In this document: piece by piece, positions 7,411-13,880 of the stretch
Layout: each line of letters opens with the position of its first letter
Position numbering within the stretch: the stretch's first letter is position 1
DNA from: an uncultured Planctomycetales bacterium
GTDB lineage: Bacteria; Planctomycetota; Planctomycetia; Pirellulales; S012-138
Assembly (NCBI GenBank): GCA_937982665.1
Contig: CALJLD010000212.1
Location: forward strand, 1 to 15,638
Direction of reading: 5' to 3'
Length of the DNA stretch: 15,638 nucleotides
The notes under the pieces: generated by a model
The model's database searches: none
What the model was told of the DNA's origin: nothing
Seen by the model: the letters and a program-made list of their open reading frames with translations, nothing else
Translations under genes and position numbers: made by a program

Positions 7411-7710
7411 GACTGGCTTCTCCCAAAAACTGAGAAGCTCGATCCAAGGCAACCGCCGGCGTTGATGCCGATTGCGAGTGCGACTCCCCACGCGCGATTC
7501 CCCGCGCTTTGGTCGTCCACTCACGGCGGATCGCTTGGCAACAGCCACAAGATCGTCCGAACCGAGCCTGACGGCAGTCGTCCTCCCGCTTTTTGGCAAC
7601 CGGCACAAAGACACAACGTCTTCAAGCCACCGCCATTGGGAATGGGTTTCCCGCGCGGAGCAAACGATCACCCGCACGAATTCATTCGGCGCAAATCAGA
7701 AGCGCTGATT
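7207..7710 (+). promoter_or_regulatory. Hairpin-rich leader of the sigma factor gene
   Basis: Perfect small hairpins recur along this stretch: GGGC-AAGC-GCCC (7207-7218), CCCGG-AAATA-CCGGG (7228-7242), TGGC-AACAG-GCCA (7252-7264), TGGC-AAAC-GCCA (7299-7310), GGGC-GAAAT-GCCC (7347-7359), GGC-GAAC-GCC (7381-7390), GGC-AACC-GCC (7448-7457), TGGC-AACA-GCCA (7536-7547) and AATCAG-AAGCG-CTGATT (7694-7710). The last ends 17 bases before the sigma start codon. Seven of the nine loops begin with AA. The second half carries no convincing coding frame. This could be a structured 5' leader controlling the sigma gene, a protein-binding RNA, or a chance product of GC-rich sequence. No known RNA family was recognised. 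Confidence 0.35.
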
Positions 7711-7727
7711 CACTGAGAGAAATCATC

Positions 7728-8294
7728 ATGGCTACGATTCAACTGCAAGACACGGAACTGCGGGCTTTGGTTCTCCGGGCTCAAGATGGCGATCGGGTTG
7801 CATTCGGCGAACTGGCCGAACGGTTCGAGCGGGCGGTCTACGCAACGGCTTTCCGCCGGCTGGGTAACGACGCCGAAGCGCAAGAACTGACGCAAGAAGT
7901 CTTCGTTCAAGCTCTGCGGAAGCTGCATCAACTGCGGGAACCCGCTTGCTTCGCAAGCTGGCTGCGGTCGATGACCAACCGCATGGCAATTAATCGGGCT
8001 GTCCGGCGCGGCCCCGTGCTGAGCACGGACGCTTCCACGCTGGAAGCCACGGTTGGCGAAGACATCTCGCCAGACGCCGAAGTCCTGAAGCGCGAACAAG
8101 CGCAACAGGTCCGGCACGGTCTGCGCCGGCTGGGTAAGCTCGACCGGGAAACCCTGGAAGCGTTCTACCTGAACGGCCAATCGCTGGCGGAGATGAGCGA
8201 ATCGTTCGCTTCGCCTGTTGGTACCATCAAGCGTCGGCTGCACGTCGCCCGGAAGCGGCTGGCCAAGGAACTCCATGAACTCGCTCCAACGTGA
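7728..8294 (+). CDS. Sigma-70 family (ECF-type) RNA polymerase sigma factor
   Basis: 188-aa sigma factor from ATG 7728, preceded by a GAGAG Shine-Dalgarno-like sequence (7715-7719, 8-base spacing). Region 2 covers about residues 8-95: AFGELAERFERAVYATAFRR, then DAEAQELTQEVFVQALRKLHQL with the usual acidic core-binding surface, and CFASWLRSMTNRMAINR. Region 4 covers about 125-185: GLRRLGKLDRETLEAFYLNG, then the helix-turn-helix SLAEMSESFASPVGTIKRRLHVARKRL. The sequence closely resembles a sigma factor type I associate with planctomycetes, though its regulon is unknown to me. No anti-sigma gene is adjacent, so control may lie in the long leader upstream or in the candidate ECF promoter at 6728. 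An upstream in-frame start at 7593 would add 45 unlikely residues. A strong terminator follows. Confidence 0.93.
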   Translation: MATIQLQDTELRALVLRAQDGDRVAFGELAERFERAVYATAFRRLGNDAEAQELTQEVFVQALRKLHQLREPACFASWLRSMTNRMAINRAVRRGPVLSTDASTLEATVGEDISPDAEVLKREQAQQVRHGLRRLGKLDRETLEAFYLNGQSLAEMSESFASPVGTIKRRLHVARKRLAKELHELAPT

Positions 8295-8346
8295 GCCGAG
8301 TAAATGGTGGGCTCGCTTGATGTAACTTTCTGTTGTCAAAAATCGC

Positions 8347-8382
8347 AACGCCGCCGGCGCGCAAGCCCGGCGGCGTTTTTTT
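8347..8382 (+). terminator. Rho-independent terminator
   Basis: A perfect 11-bp stem (AACGCCGCCGG 8347-8357 with CCGGCGGCGTT 8367-8377), a 9-base loop and a run of seven T (8376-8382). It lies 52 bp after the sigma factor stop and should end that transcript. This is the clearest intrinsic terminator in the window. Confidence 0.9.
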
Positions 8383-8656
8383 GTTGTTCTTGCTTGCGAA
8401 GAAACAGCAACTACGACACTTGTGATTTTCAACTTGGAATCACCTGCTACAAACCAACGACACTGGAGGCTTCGCGTTGCTTGTCTTAGGTGCCAACATT
8501 TCGCGCGGCGCAAGTTGATGTTGGTGACGAAACGTTGGACAGGCCTACATTGCGTCTGGGCATCAATGCGCGCCCTGGCGAACGCCTTTGCATTTGCAGA
8601 CGATTTTGGATAGCTTGCAATCGACTGGTTTCTCTCCAAGGCTGCCGGAGCCGAAA

Positions 8657-9181
8657 ATGAGATTAATTGTTCTGGCCGCCATCGTGATCATCGCTTCCGT
8701 TGTCATTTTCTACATTACGAGTGATGGATTCGATGACGCAAGTATGGAAAATGGTGTGAGCACACAAGTCTCGCATTCAGACAAGGTAATCCCAGGGCTC
8801 AAGCCAGTTGACGTATATGGAGAACTGCATTATCGGCGAGACTTGTCCGTTGCTGGTCCAGTTCGCGATGAAGGGCGGCTCATTTGGGATTGCAGGAAGA
8901 ATGTTAACGGTACGGTCTTCTCCGTCTTGATCACTTCCCAAAACGATGAATCAATCGAAGTCATCGAGGCCTCAACCGACGGAGCTGACCCCGATTCCGC
9001 GAAAGATTTTCTGGGTTTTGTTGCATCGATCAAATACGAGGGCGCAGACCCCGAAGCTGCCAGGGCATGGGTGCTTGACAATTTGGGCCAGAGCGACGCC
9101 GAAACCGTCATTGCCGGCGTCAAGTTTCGTTTAATGCGCGGCGCTCATTCTGCGTCTGTTCTGCGCATCGCTGGGAGTTGA
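8657..9181 (+). CDS. Membrane-anchored hypothetical protein
   Basis: Hypothetical protein of 174 aa. ATG 8657 has GGAG at 8647-8650; an upstream in-frame start (8588) would put an unlikely 23-residue extension in front of the hydrophobic segment. Residues 2-20 (RLIVLAAIVIIASVVIFYI) form a single N-terminal membrane helix or uncleaved signal. No lipobox cysteine is visible. The remainder is an acidic, extracytoplasmic-looking domain ending in ARAWVLDNLGQ, then VIAGVKFRLM, a pattern seen in small planctomycete secreted hypotheticals. I do not recognise a named domain. It follows the sigma-gene terminator by 274 bp and so is probably transcribed on its own. Confidence 0.75.
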   Translation: MRLIVLAAIVIIASVVIFYITSDGFDDASMENGVSTQVSHSDKVIPGLKPVDVYGELHYRRDLSVAGPVRDEGRLIWDCRKNVNGTVFSVLITSQNDESIEVIEASTDGADPDSAKDFLGFVASIKYEGADPEAARAWVLDNLGQSDAETVIAGVKFRLMRGAHSASVLRIAGS

Positions 9182-9311
9182 TTCCCTGCTATTCAGCTCC
9201 GCTTCCTTCCGTGCCTTGACTGCAACAGCTCGACTATCGCCGGGCGGCCCATCCGTTGGCAGAATTGAACAACTCAAGCAAGAACTGCATGGCCAGCGGC
9301 TTTCTTGAAGC

Positions 9312-9489
9312 AGCAAGTAAACGTAGGGTGGGTGGAGCAAAGCGCAACCCACCTTTCATTGGTATTGGTTGCAATTGAATTTGCGTTCGCACTTTGCAGC
9401 GTAAACGAGAAACCGCCGCCCGTTCAGCAATTCCGTAACGCAGAGAAGGTGGGTTGCGCTGCGCTTCACCCACCTTACATCTACTTGCT
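9312..9489. mobile_element. MITE-like element with ~44-bp inverted repeats
   Basis: A 44-46 base sequence beginning AGCAAGTAAACGTAGGGTGG (9312-9357) recurs inverted at 9445-9489, matching at about 38 of 44 positions. Each arm is itself palindromic (GGTGGGT...ACCCACC), and about 87 bases of non-coding DNA lie between the arms. The reverse translation of the arms gives the familiar HPPYVYLLLQ and VRWVKRSATH strings of a repeat dispersed in many bacterial genomes, including planctomycetes. No transposase is encoded, and I see no clear target-site duplication. It lies between the hypothetical gene ending at 9181 and the degenerate DUF4259/LRR gene. Confidence 0.65.
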
Positions 9490-9576
9490 CTTGGTGGCAG
9501 TTGTTCGCAGCGTCGCAGAAATACAGAATGAAACGGCTGAGTGTTCGCGCGCATTTACCCACGCAGTTCAAATGAT

Positions 9577-10705
9577 TCATTCCACGTTCCGCTCAAGATA
9601 CAGGCTACATCGCGTCGTACCCGGGTAGGCAAGCTCCCAACCATACTTGTCTGCAAACTGCTGAGCAGCGTTTCTTGAGACCTGAGTCTTTTCCATGCTC
9701 AAATTGTTCAGCAGCTTGAGTCTCGCAATCGCATCGAGTGAAGCTGACGTGAGCGATTTTTCGGCAAGCGACATGACTTTCAATTTCGGACACTGCTGCA
9801 GATCTTCTGAACCATTGCGTCCGTTATGCCACAGTGCCAGAGAGTTATTGCGTACAGATTCCGAAATCCGGCCAGCACATCGCCCACTCGCTTGTCCACT
9901 TCACATGATTCGAGTTCGACGACTTTGATCTTATCTCCGAACGAAGCGAGTTCCGCCGCGCATTCGAACAGGCCAGAGAAATTGTCCAGGCTGAGCATTT
10001 CCAGTTTGCTCCAACCTGTTAACAGAAGCTTCATCACGGCGATCTGCTCGGCTTCAGGCCGAGGCTTGTATTTCTTTGACCGACCGTTGTCTTCATCGAG
10101 TTTGTTACCAGTCTCCAAGAATGTGACATCTTTGAAGGCCAGCAATGATCGCATCTCTTCCAGTTCATAAATCCCACAACAAATGATCCGCTTTCCTTTT
10201 GTCGCATACGTGACGCCCCCGTGTTTCTTGAGCACAGCTCGTGCATCGGCCTTGGTTGGCTGCCGCGACGTTGTGCTGGCTTGTGCCTTCTTTTTTCGTA
10301 CGCTTTCTGCTTAACAGGCTTTTCCAAGCGTGCAATTAGACTTTGAATTGTGCGGACCCAAGCTTTCGCCAGCCCAGCATCTTCCCAGGCTTCGAGGAGC
10401 GCGGACTTGACGATGATTGTTTGCATGCGTTCGACAGCTTTAGCAGTCAAGCGTTCGTCGACTTGAAGCTCGGGATGCTCTTCCAGCCATTCGGCAAACT
10501 CGCCTCTCGCTTCGCCGCGTGCTGGCCAACCTCGGGCTGCGGCGACGAACTCACAAGCGGCGACCAGCTGCTGATTCTCATCGTCCTCGCGCGATACCCG
10601 ACGCCGAATTGTCTTGGCGACTAGTGGCCAGCCTGCTTCGAAGAACTCGACGGCAAAGTCCGCCGCCGCATCATTCTCGAATGGTTTCACACCCCAAGAG
10701 CCCAT
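9577..10705 (-). pseudogene. DUF4259 plus leucine-rich-repeat protein, broken by two frameshifts
   Basis: Three successive minus-strand frames add up to one protein of about 376 aa. Part one, from ATG 10705 (GGAG six bases upstream), is a DUF4259-type domain: MGSWGVKPFENDAAADFAVE at the start and SALLEAWEDAGLAKAW near residue 110. The second part begins just after an A6 run (10291-10296) and reads KADARAVLKKHGGVTYATKG, then an LRR-like stretch (LEMLSLDNFSGL, KVVELESC, YAITLWHCGITDAMV). The third begins near 9805 with DLQQCPKLKVMSLAEKSL and ARLKLLNNLSMEKTQVS, clearly continuing the repeats. Each join needs one extra base. It could be a decayed gene, two sequencing errors, or (first site only) frameshifting on the A-run. 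The role is unknown. DUF4259 and LRR proteins are often found in accessory, immunity-like loci, and the two HEAT-repeat genes lie upstream on the same strand. Confidence 0.7.
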
Positions 10706-10870
10706 TTGGCACTCCATTCACGCTTATGTCATGGATCTAAAATGACCATCCAGGTCACCAGGTCGTCCATCTAAAACAGCGATTGTAAGTGATAGAGTCC
10801 CCAATGGCATTCGAGAGCAAGCGCCAAACAGGCGTCGTTTGTTGTTAGCAGCTTCTTTGCCCCCACGCGC

Positions 10871-12163
10871 TCAGCTACGCCGAGCCGCCAGCCATAGTCG
10901 CGCGCTGGCCGACATGGGACGTTCAGCAACGTCGTAGTCCGGAATTGCTTCAAGAATCCGCTCGCTGTCAGGCAGCATGCTCATCGCCCAGGCAAGTTCC
11001 GCGGCCATTCGATCCGTCAACGTACCGCTTGCCGTGCGGCTTTCGAACAACTCCAGCAAGACCGGCAATGCCTGCGACCGCCGATATTGAAGCATCCAGA
11101 CGGCTTTGAGTTGCACGCGCTCAGAGCGATCGTTCAGCGCTCGTTGTAGGAGCGGCATAACAAGATCGTCATGATCTAAAAAACTGCCGATCTTCTCCAC
11201 GGCCAGGCAGCGCACCCACGCATCAGGTTCTTCCAGGAATCCCGCGAGCGTGTCAATTAACTTGCGATCGACGCCGTGACTGGCCTGGCGACGGATTGTC
11301 AGGATCAGGCTCATCTTCAAACCAACGGAATCAAAACGGGTGCGAATGGAAGCCAGCACATCAACATCTCCAGCTTGTTTGTCACTGAAGAACGCGACCG
11401 CTGCCGCGAGATACTCGACAAGCCGTTCGTCATTGCTGTTGCGCAAGACGTTAAAGACCTCGTCACGATATGCGCTTAAATCGGTTCTGTGATGACACAG
11501 GGCTTCCGCGATCTTTTCCTGGGCCGCTTTATTGAGTGTCGGTAATTCCGTAAAGAACCAGGCGGCCGTCTCTGATTCTGGCTTCGCCAAGATCCGTTGC
11601 GCAGAGTCAACCACGTTGTGATTTGCATCGCGGAGCGCGTCCAGCAGGATCTCCTTGATGCCGCCCGGGTTGCGCTTGTGCAGCATGTCAATCGCGCGGC
11701 TGCGGAACTGTCCCTCGGGATGGCTGACCCAACGCTGCAAGCGCTCCGTGCTGATGTTATCCCCAAGAATGCGCATGCAATCAAAGAACTGGTTGGGGGA
11801 TTGCTCAGCCAAATCACACAGGGTCTCGTAGGCTGCTTGATCCAGAGGAATGCGTTCAAGGGCCCAGGCCAACATGTTGCTGTTGGGGTCTTGTTTCAGG
11901 CGTTGCAGCAAGTCAGGAACGGCTGATGTTGCGGCATCAGCCATGACTCCCAACACCCACGCGGCCGCGTCGCGTTCCACTTCGCGCTCAGCGTCCAGTT
12001 TCTCCACCAAGTAGGGAACGCAAGGCGCCGCATAAGGACGATAGGGCTCGAAGCGTTCACAATCTGCGCTGAATCCTCCGCCCGAGTCGAGATAGCTATC
12101 AAAGAGCACTTCGACAGCATGCTGGATTTCGGAGGGCGAGTACGGCGGTTGTGCATCATTCAT
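10871..12163 (-). CDS. HEAT-repeat protein
   Basis: A 430-aa alpha-solenoid protein. Repeated helical pairs include AAPCVPYLVEKLDAEREVER with DAAAWVLGVMADAATSAVPDLL, VSHPEGQFRSRAIDMLHKR, LLDALRDANHNVVDSAQRIL, LAGFLEEPDAWVRCLAVEKI and LLQRALNDRSERVQLKAVWM, spaced by about 35-40 residues as in HEAT/PBS-lyase-type repeats. There is no signal peptide, membrane segment or catalytic motif, so it is likely a cytoplasmic binding scaffold. The start ATG overlaps the stop of the upstream HEAT gene by four bases (ATGA), implying translational coupling. A broken DUF4259/LRR gene follows 165 bp downstream on the same strand. The partner and function are not deducible; an immunity-protein role is a guess from context. 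Confidence 0.88.
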   Translation of the reverse strand: MNDAQPPYSPSEIQHAVEVLFDSYLDSGGGFSADCERFEPYRPYAAPCVPYLVEKLDAEREVERDAAAWVLGVMADAATSAVPDLLQRLKQDPNSNMLAWALERIPLDQAAYETLCDLAEQSPNQFFDCMRILGDNISTERLQRWVSHPEGQFRSRAIDMLHKRNPGGIKEILLDALRDANHNVVDSAQRILAKPESETAAWFFTELPTLNKAAQEKIAEALCHHRTDLSAYRDEVFNVLRNSNDERLVEYLAAAVAFFSDKQAGDVDVLASIRTRFDSVGLKMSLILTIRRQASHGVDRKLIDTLAGFLEEPDAWVRCLAVEKIGSFLDHDDLVMPLLQRALNDRSERVQLKAVWMLQYRRSQALPVLLELFESRTASGTLTDRMAAELAWAMSMLPDSERILEAIPDYDVAERPMSASARLWLAARRS

Positions 12164-13167
12164 TGATCCGCCTTTTTCAGGAAGCTGCGAACATGTGGTT
12201 TCAGGGAGCCTTCCACATCCCAGGGAAACTCCGGCACTGGCTCAAAAAATTCTTCGTAGTATCCATCAGACTCAGACTCGTCCGGGATTTCGCGCTCGTG
12301 ATAGAAATCGCACTCCGGTTCTTCAACGCCGCGGCCACTTTGGTGGGCGTGCGCCAAGCCTATGAGTTGCTGCTGTGTTTCATTGTCAGCGGACCAATTC
12401 GGATCACGTAGCAAACAGAGCATGGCACATGTGCTCAAGAAAGGCATCGGCCCAGCCGAACCAGGCTCTGCCAGCCAACTGGCGCAAGTCTCGACAAATC
12501 TGTTGAGGACGTTCCCGCCGTTGAGGTAACTCAAACTCAGCAGGGCTGAGCCGCGAACCAGGTCATGGCGGGTTCCGTCTAGCGCGATTGCCAGCAAGTG
12601 TTCGCCCAACGCGAATGCATGAAGAGGAAGGAAGGCGATCAAGCGGCTGCTCGCGATGGCGATTCGCGGATCGGCATGACGGAGCAATTCGCCGTAGATT
12701 GGCGTCCCAGCGGCTACTGCGGTGTAGCATTCGTGCGCGATGAATGCATCCTCGCGAAGAGTTTCCGGATCATGCCGCAGCCACTCATATTTTGGTTCCT
12801 TGATAGCCCGAAACGGACTCGCCTCTTTCACAATGTTTCGCAAGCTGACATTGTCACGCTGCTCGTCAGGGAAAGGAACGGCCACGTAGGTCAGCAGGTC
12901 AAGGATTCCTTCGCGTTCTGGCACGCCTTCGTAGCGAAGCAATTCGATAAAGAAGGGAATCGCGGCGACCGTTGCTGTGTAACGCGACCCTTGATGAAAG
13001 ATGTTGCATGTAAACGAAAACAACACCTCGCGGCGAATCTTCTCATCTGGATGCAACAAAGCGCGAATCTGGTCCGGCACATCTTCCGCCGTACCATAGG
13101 CATGGTGAAGTGCCGACCACGGAACGGCTGCCAGACCTTCTAGACTTGGTTGACCCTCAACAAGCAT
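12160..13167 (-). CDS. HEAT-repeat protein, PWSALHHAYG family
   Basis: 335-aa protein starting at ATG 13167, without an obvious Shine-Dalgarno. The opening PWSALHHAYGTAEDVPDQIR (about residues 16-35), then LHPDEKIRREVLFSFTCNIF and HQGSRYTATVAAIPFFIELL, matches a family of bacterial HEAT-like proteins I recall from actinobacteria and planctomycetes. Members are usually annotated only as HEAT repeat proteins and are often found near polymorphic-toxin or other accessory genes. Later helices (ADPRIAIASSRLIAFLPL, DLVRGSALLSLSYLNGG) continue the solenoid. The C-terminus carries a very acidic segment (EREIPDESESDGYYEEFFEP). It is the first gene of a minus-strand pair, overlapping the next HEAT gene by four bases. 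No catalytic residues are seen, and its function is not known to me. Confidence 0.88.
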   Translation of the reverse strand: MLVEGQPSLEGLAAVPWSALHHAYGTAEDVPDQIRALLHPDEKIRREVLFSFTCNIFHQGSRYTATVAAIPFFIELLRYEGVPEREGILDLLTYVAVPFPDEQRDNVSLRNIVKEASPFRAIKEPKYEWLRHDPETLREDAFIAHECYTAVAAGTPIYGELLRHADPRIAIASSRLIAFLPLHAFALGEHLLAIALDGTRHDLVRGSALLSLSYLNGGNVLNRFVETCASWLAEPGSAGPMPFLSTCAMLCLLRDPNWSADNETQQQLIGLAHAHQSGRGVEEPECDFYHEREIPDESESDGYYEEFFEPVPEFPWDVEGSLKPHVRSFLKKADQ

Positions 13168-13467
13168 CTATTTGCAAGTTGGTGAGAAGTTTTTCGGGGA
13201 CACGAAACAGTTGATCCTCAAGCTGCGGGCTTCGCAAGTCTGCACTCGCCGAACTGGGGTGGGGTAGCGCTGTTCACAAAAGCTGCTTAGCCGTCAAGCC
13301 GTATTTGGGGTTGCTGCAGGCCGTGAACGGCGATGGCGGGTGTAACCCCGGCAAAATTGCCCGTTACCGCTCGGCCAAATCTGGAGCAACTGCAGAAAAC
13401 GGCCAGAAACACATGCACAAACTCATTCGCAGCTAGAAAATACAAACCGCGGACGGCACCCTGATCC
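13168..13467. other. Intergenic region between divergent genes
   Basis: No coding frame is convincing on either strand; minus-strand open frames here have no domain and shadow the zinc-ribbon gene. The stretch should carry the promoter for the minus-strand HEAT pair and lead into the candidate promoter for the zinc-ribbon/pyrG genes. Short GC-rich inverted segments are present (for example GCGGGTGTAACCCCGGC near 13337-13353), but none forms a clear terminator or known RNA. Confidence 0.4.
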
Positions 13468-13496
13468 TTGACGCCTGCGGTCGTCATACCTACTGT
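13468..13496 (+). promoter_or_regulatory. Candidate sigma-70 promoter for zinc-ribbon/pyrG genes
   Basis: TTGACG (13468-13473) and TACTGT (13491-13496) are separated by exactly 17 bases, matching housekeeping promoter geometry with one mismatch in the -35 and two in the -10. It lies about 70-100 bp upstream of the zinc-ribbon start and points toward pyrG. No transcript start is available to confirm it. Confidence 0.35.
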
Positions 13497-13566
13497 GGAA
13501 AGTTTGAGTTTTTTGTGGCGACGGATGCCCTCCTTCCTTCCAGGTTTGCCCCTTCTGACTGGAGAT

Positions 13567-13848
13567 ATGCCCGTGGCCAATCCCAAGTGCAAGCATTGCG
13601 GAACTGAGTGCGTCCCGCGCGAGACCGTGTTTGGGCACGTGTGCAACTGTGTTGTCTGCGGTCAGCGGTTCATTGAAGCCCAGCGTTCCAACACCAAACC
13701 CGGCGGACAGATCATTTGCTCGCATTGCGGCGGGATTAATCCGGCGGAAATGTGCGTTGCCGGTTCCATCCTGGCCTGTCCAGCTTGCGGAGGGCAATTC
13801 GCCGGTCCGGTTGCGTTGCCGGCCCCGCCACAAACCCGCCAGTACTGA
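13567..13848 (+). CDS. Small zinc-ribbon protein
   Basis: A protein of 93 aa if started at ATG 13567, with 11 cysteines in two clusters: C8-x2-C11-x3-C15 with C26-x-C28-x2-C31, then C51-x2-C54, C63 and C71-x2-C74. This predicts two zinc-ribbon or rubredoxin-like knuckles that would bind zinc and possibly RNA, DNA or protein; no function can be assigned. Start choice is uncertain: GGAG at 13561-13564 is only two bases before ATG 13567 but eight before GTG 13573, so the GTG may be the true start (91 aa). A further in-frame ATG at 13525 adds a Pro/Leu-rich stretch that looks non-coding. The gene ends 32 bp before pyrG on the same strand, so the two are likely co-transcribed. Confidence 0.72.
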   Translation: MPVANPKCKHCGTECVPRETVFGHVCNCVVCGQRFIEAQRSNTKPGGQIICSHCGGINPAEMCVAGSILACPACGGQFAGPVALPAPPQTRQY

Positions 13849-13880
13849 GTTTCCCCAACAATTATTCACGGAAGAAACGC

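Noticed and set aside
6591..7727. A known large RNA (RNase P RNA, tmRNA, 6S, group I/II intron)
   Set aside because: I looked for the conserved cores (for example GAGGAAAGTCC, tmRNA tag and tRNA-like ends) and found none.
7710..8639. 309-aa minus-strand open frame
   Set aside because: Crosses the sigma factor gene and its terminator in antisense; no recognisable protein features.
10285..10300. Classic programmed -1 frameshift signal (A AAA AAG) in the DUF4259/LRR gene
   Set aside because: The heptamer is not in the standard zero-frame register (codons are GAA AAA AGA), no strong downstream stem was seen, and a second frameshift near 9805 lacks any slippery site, so decay or sequence error is simpler.
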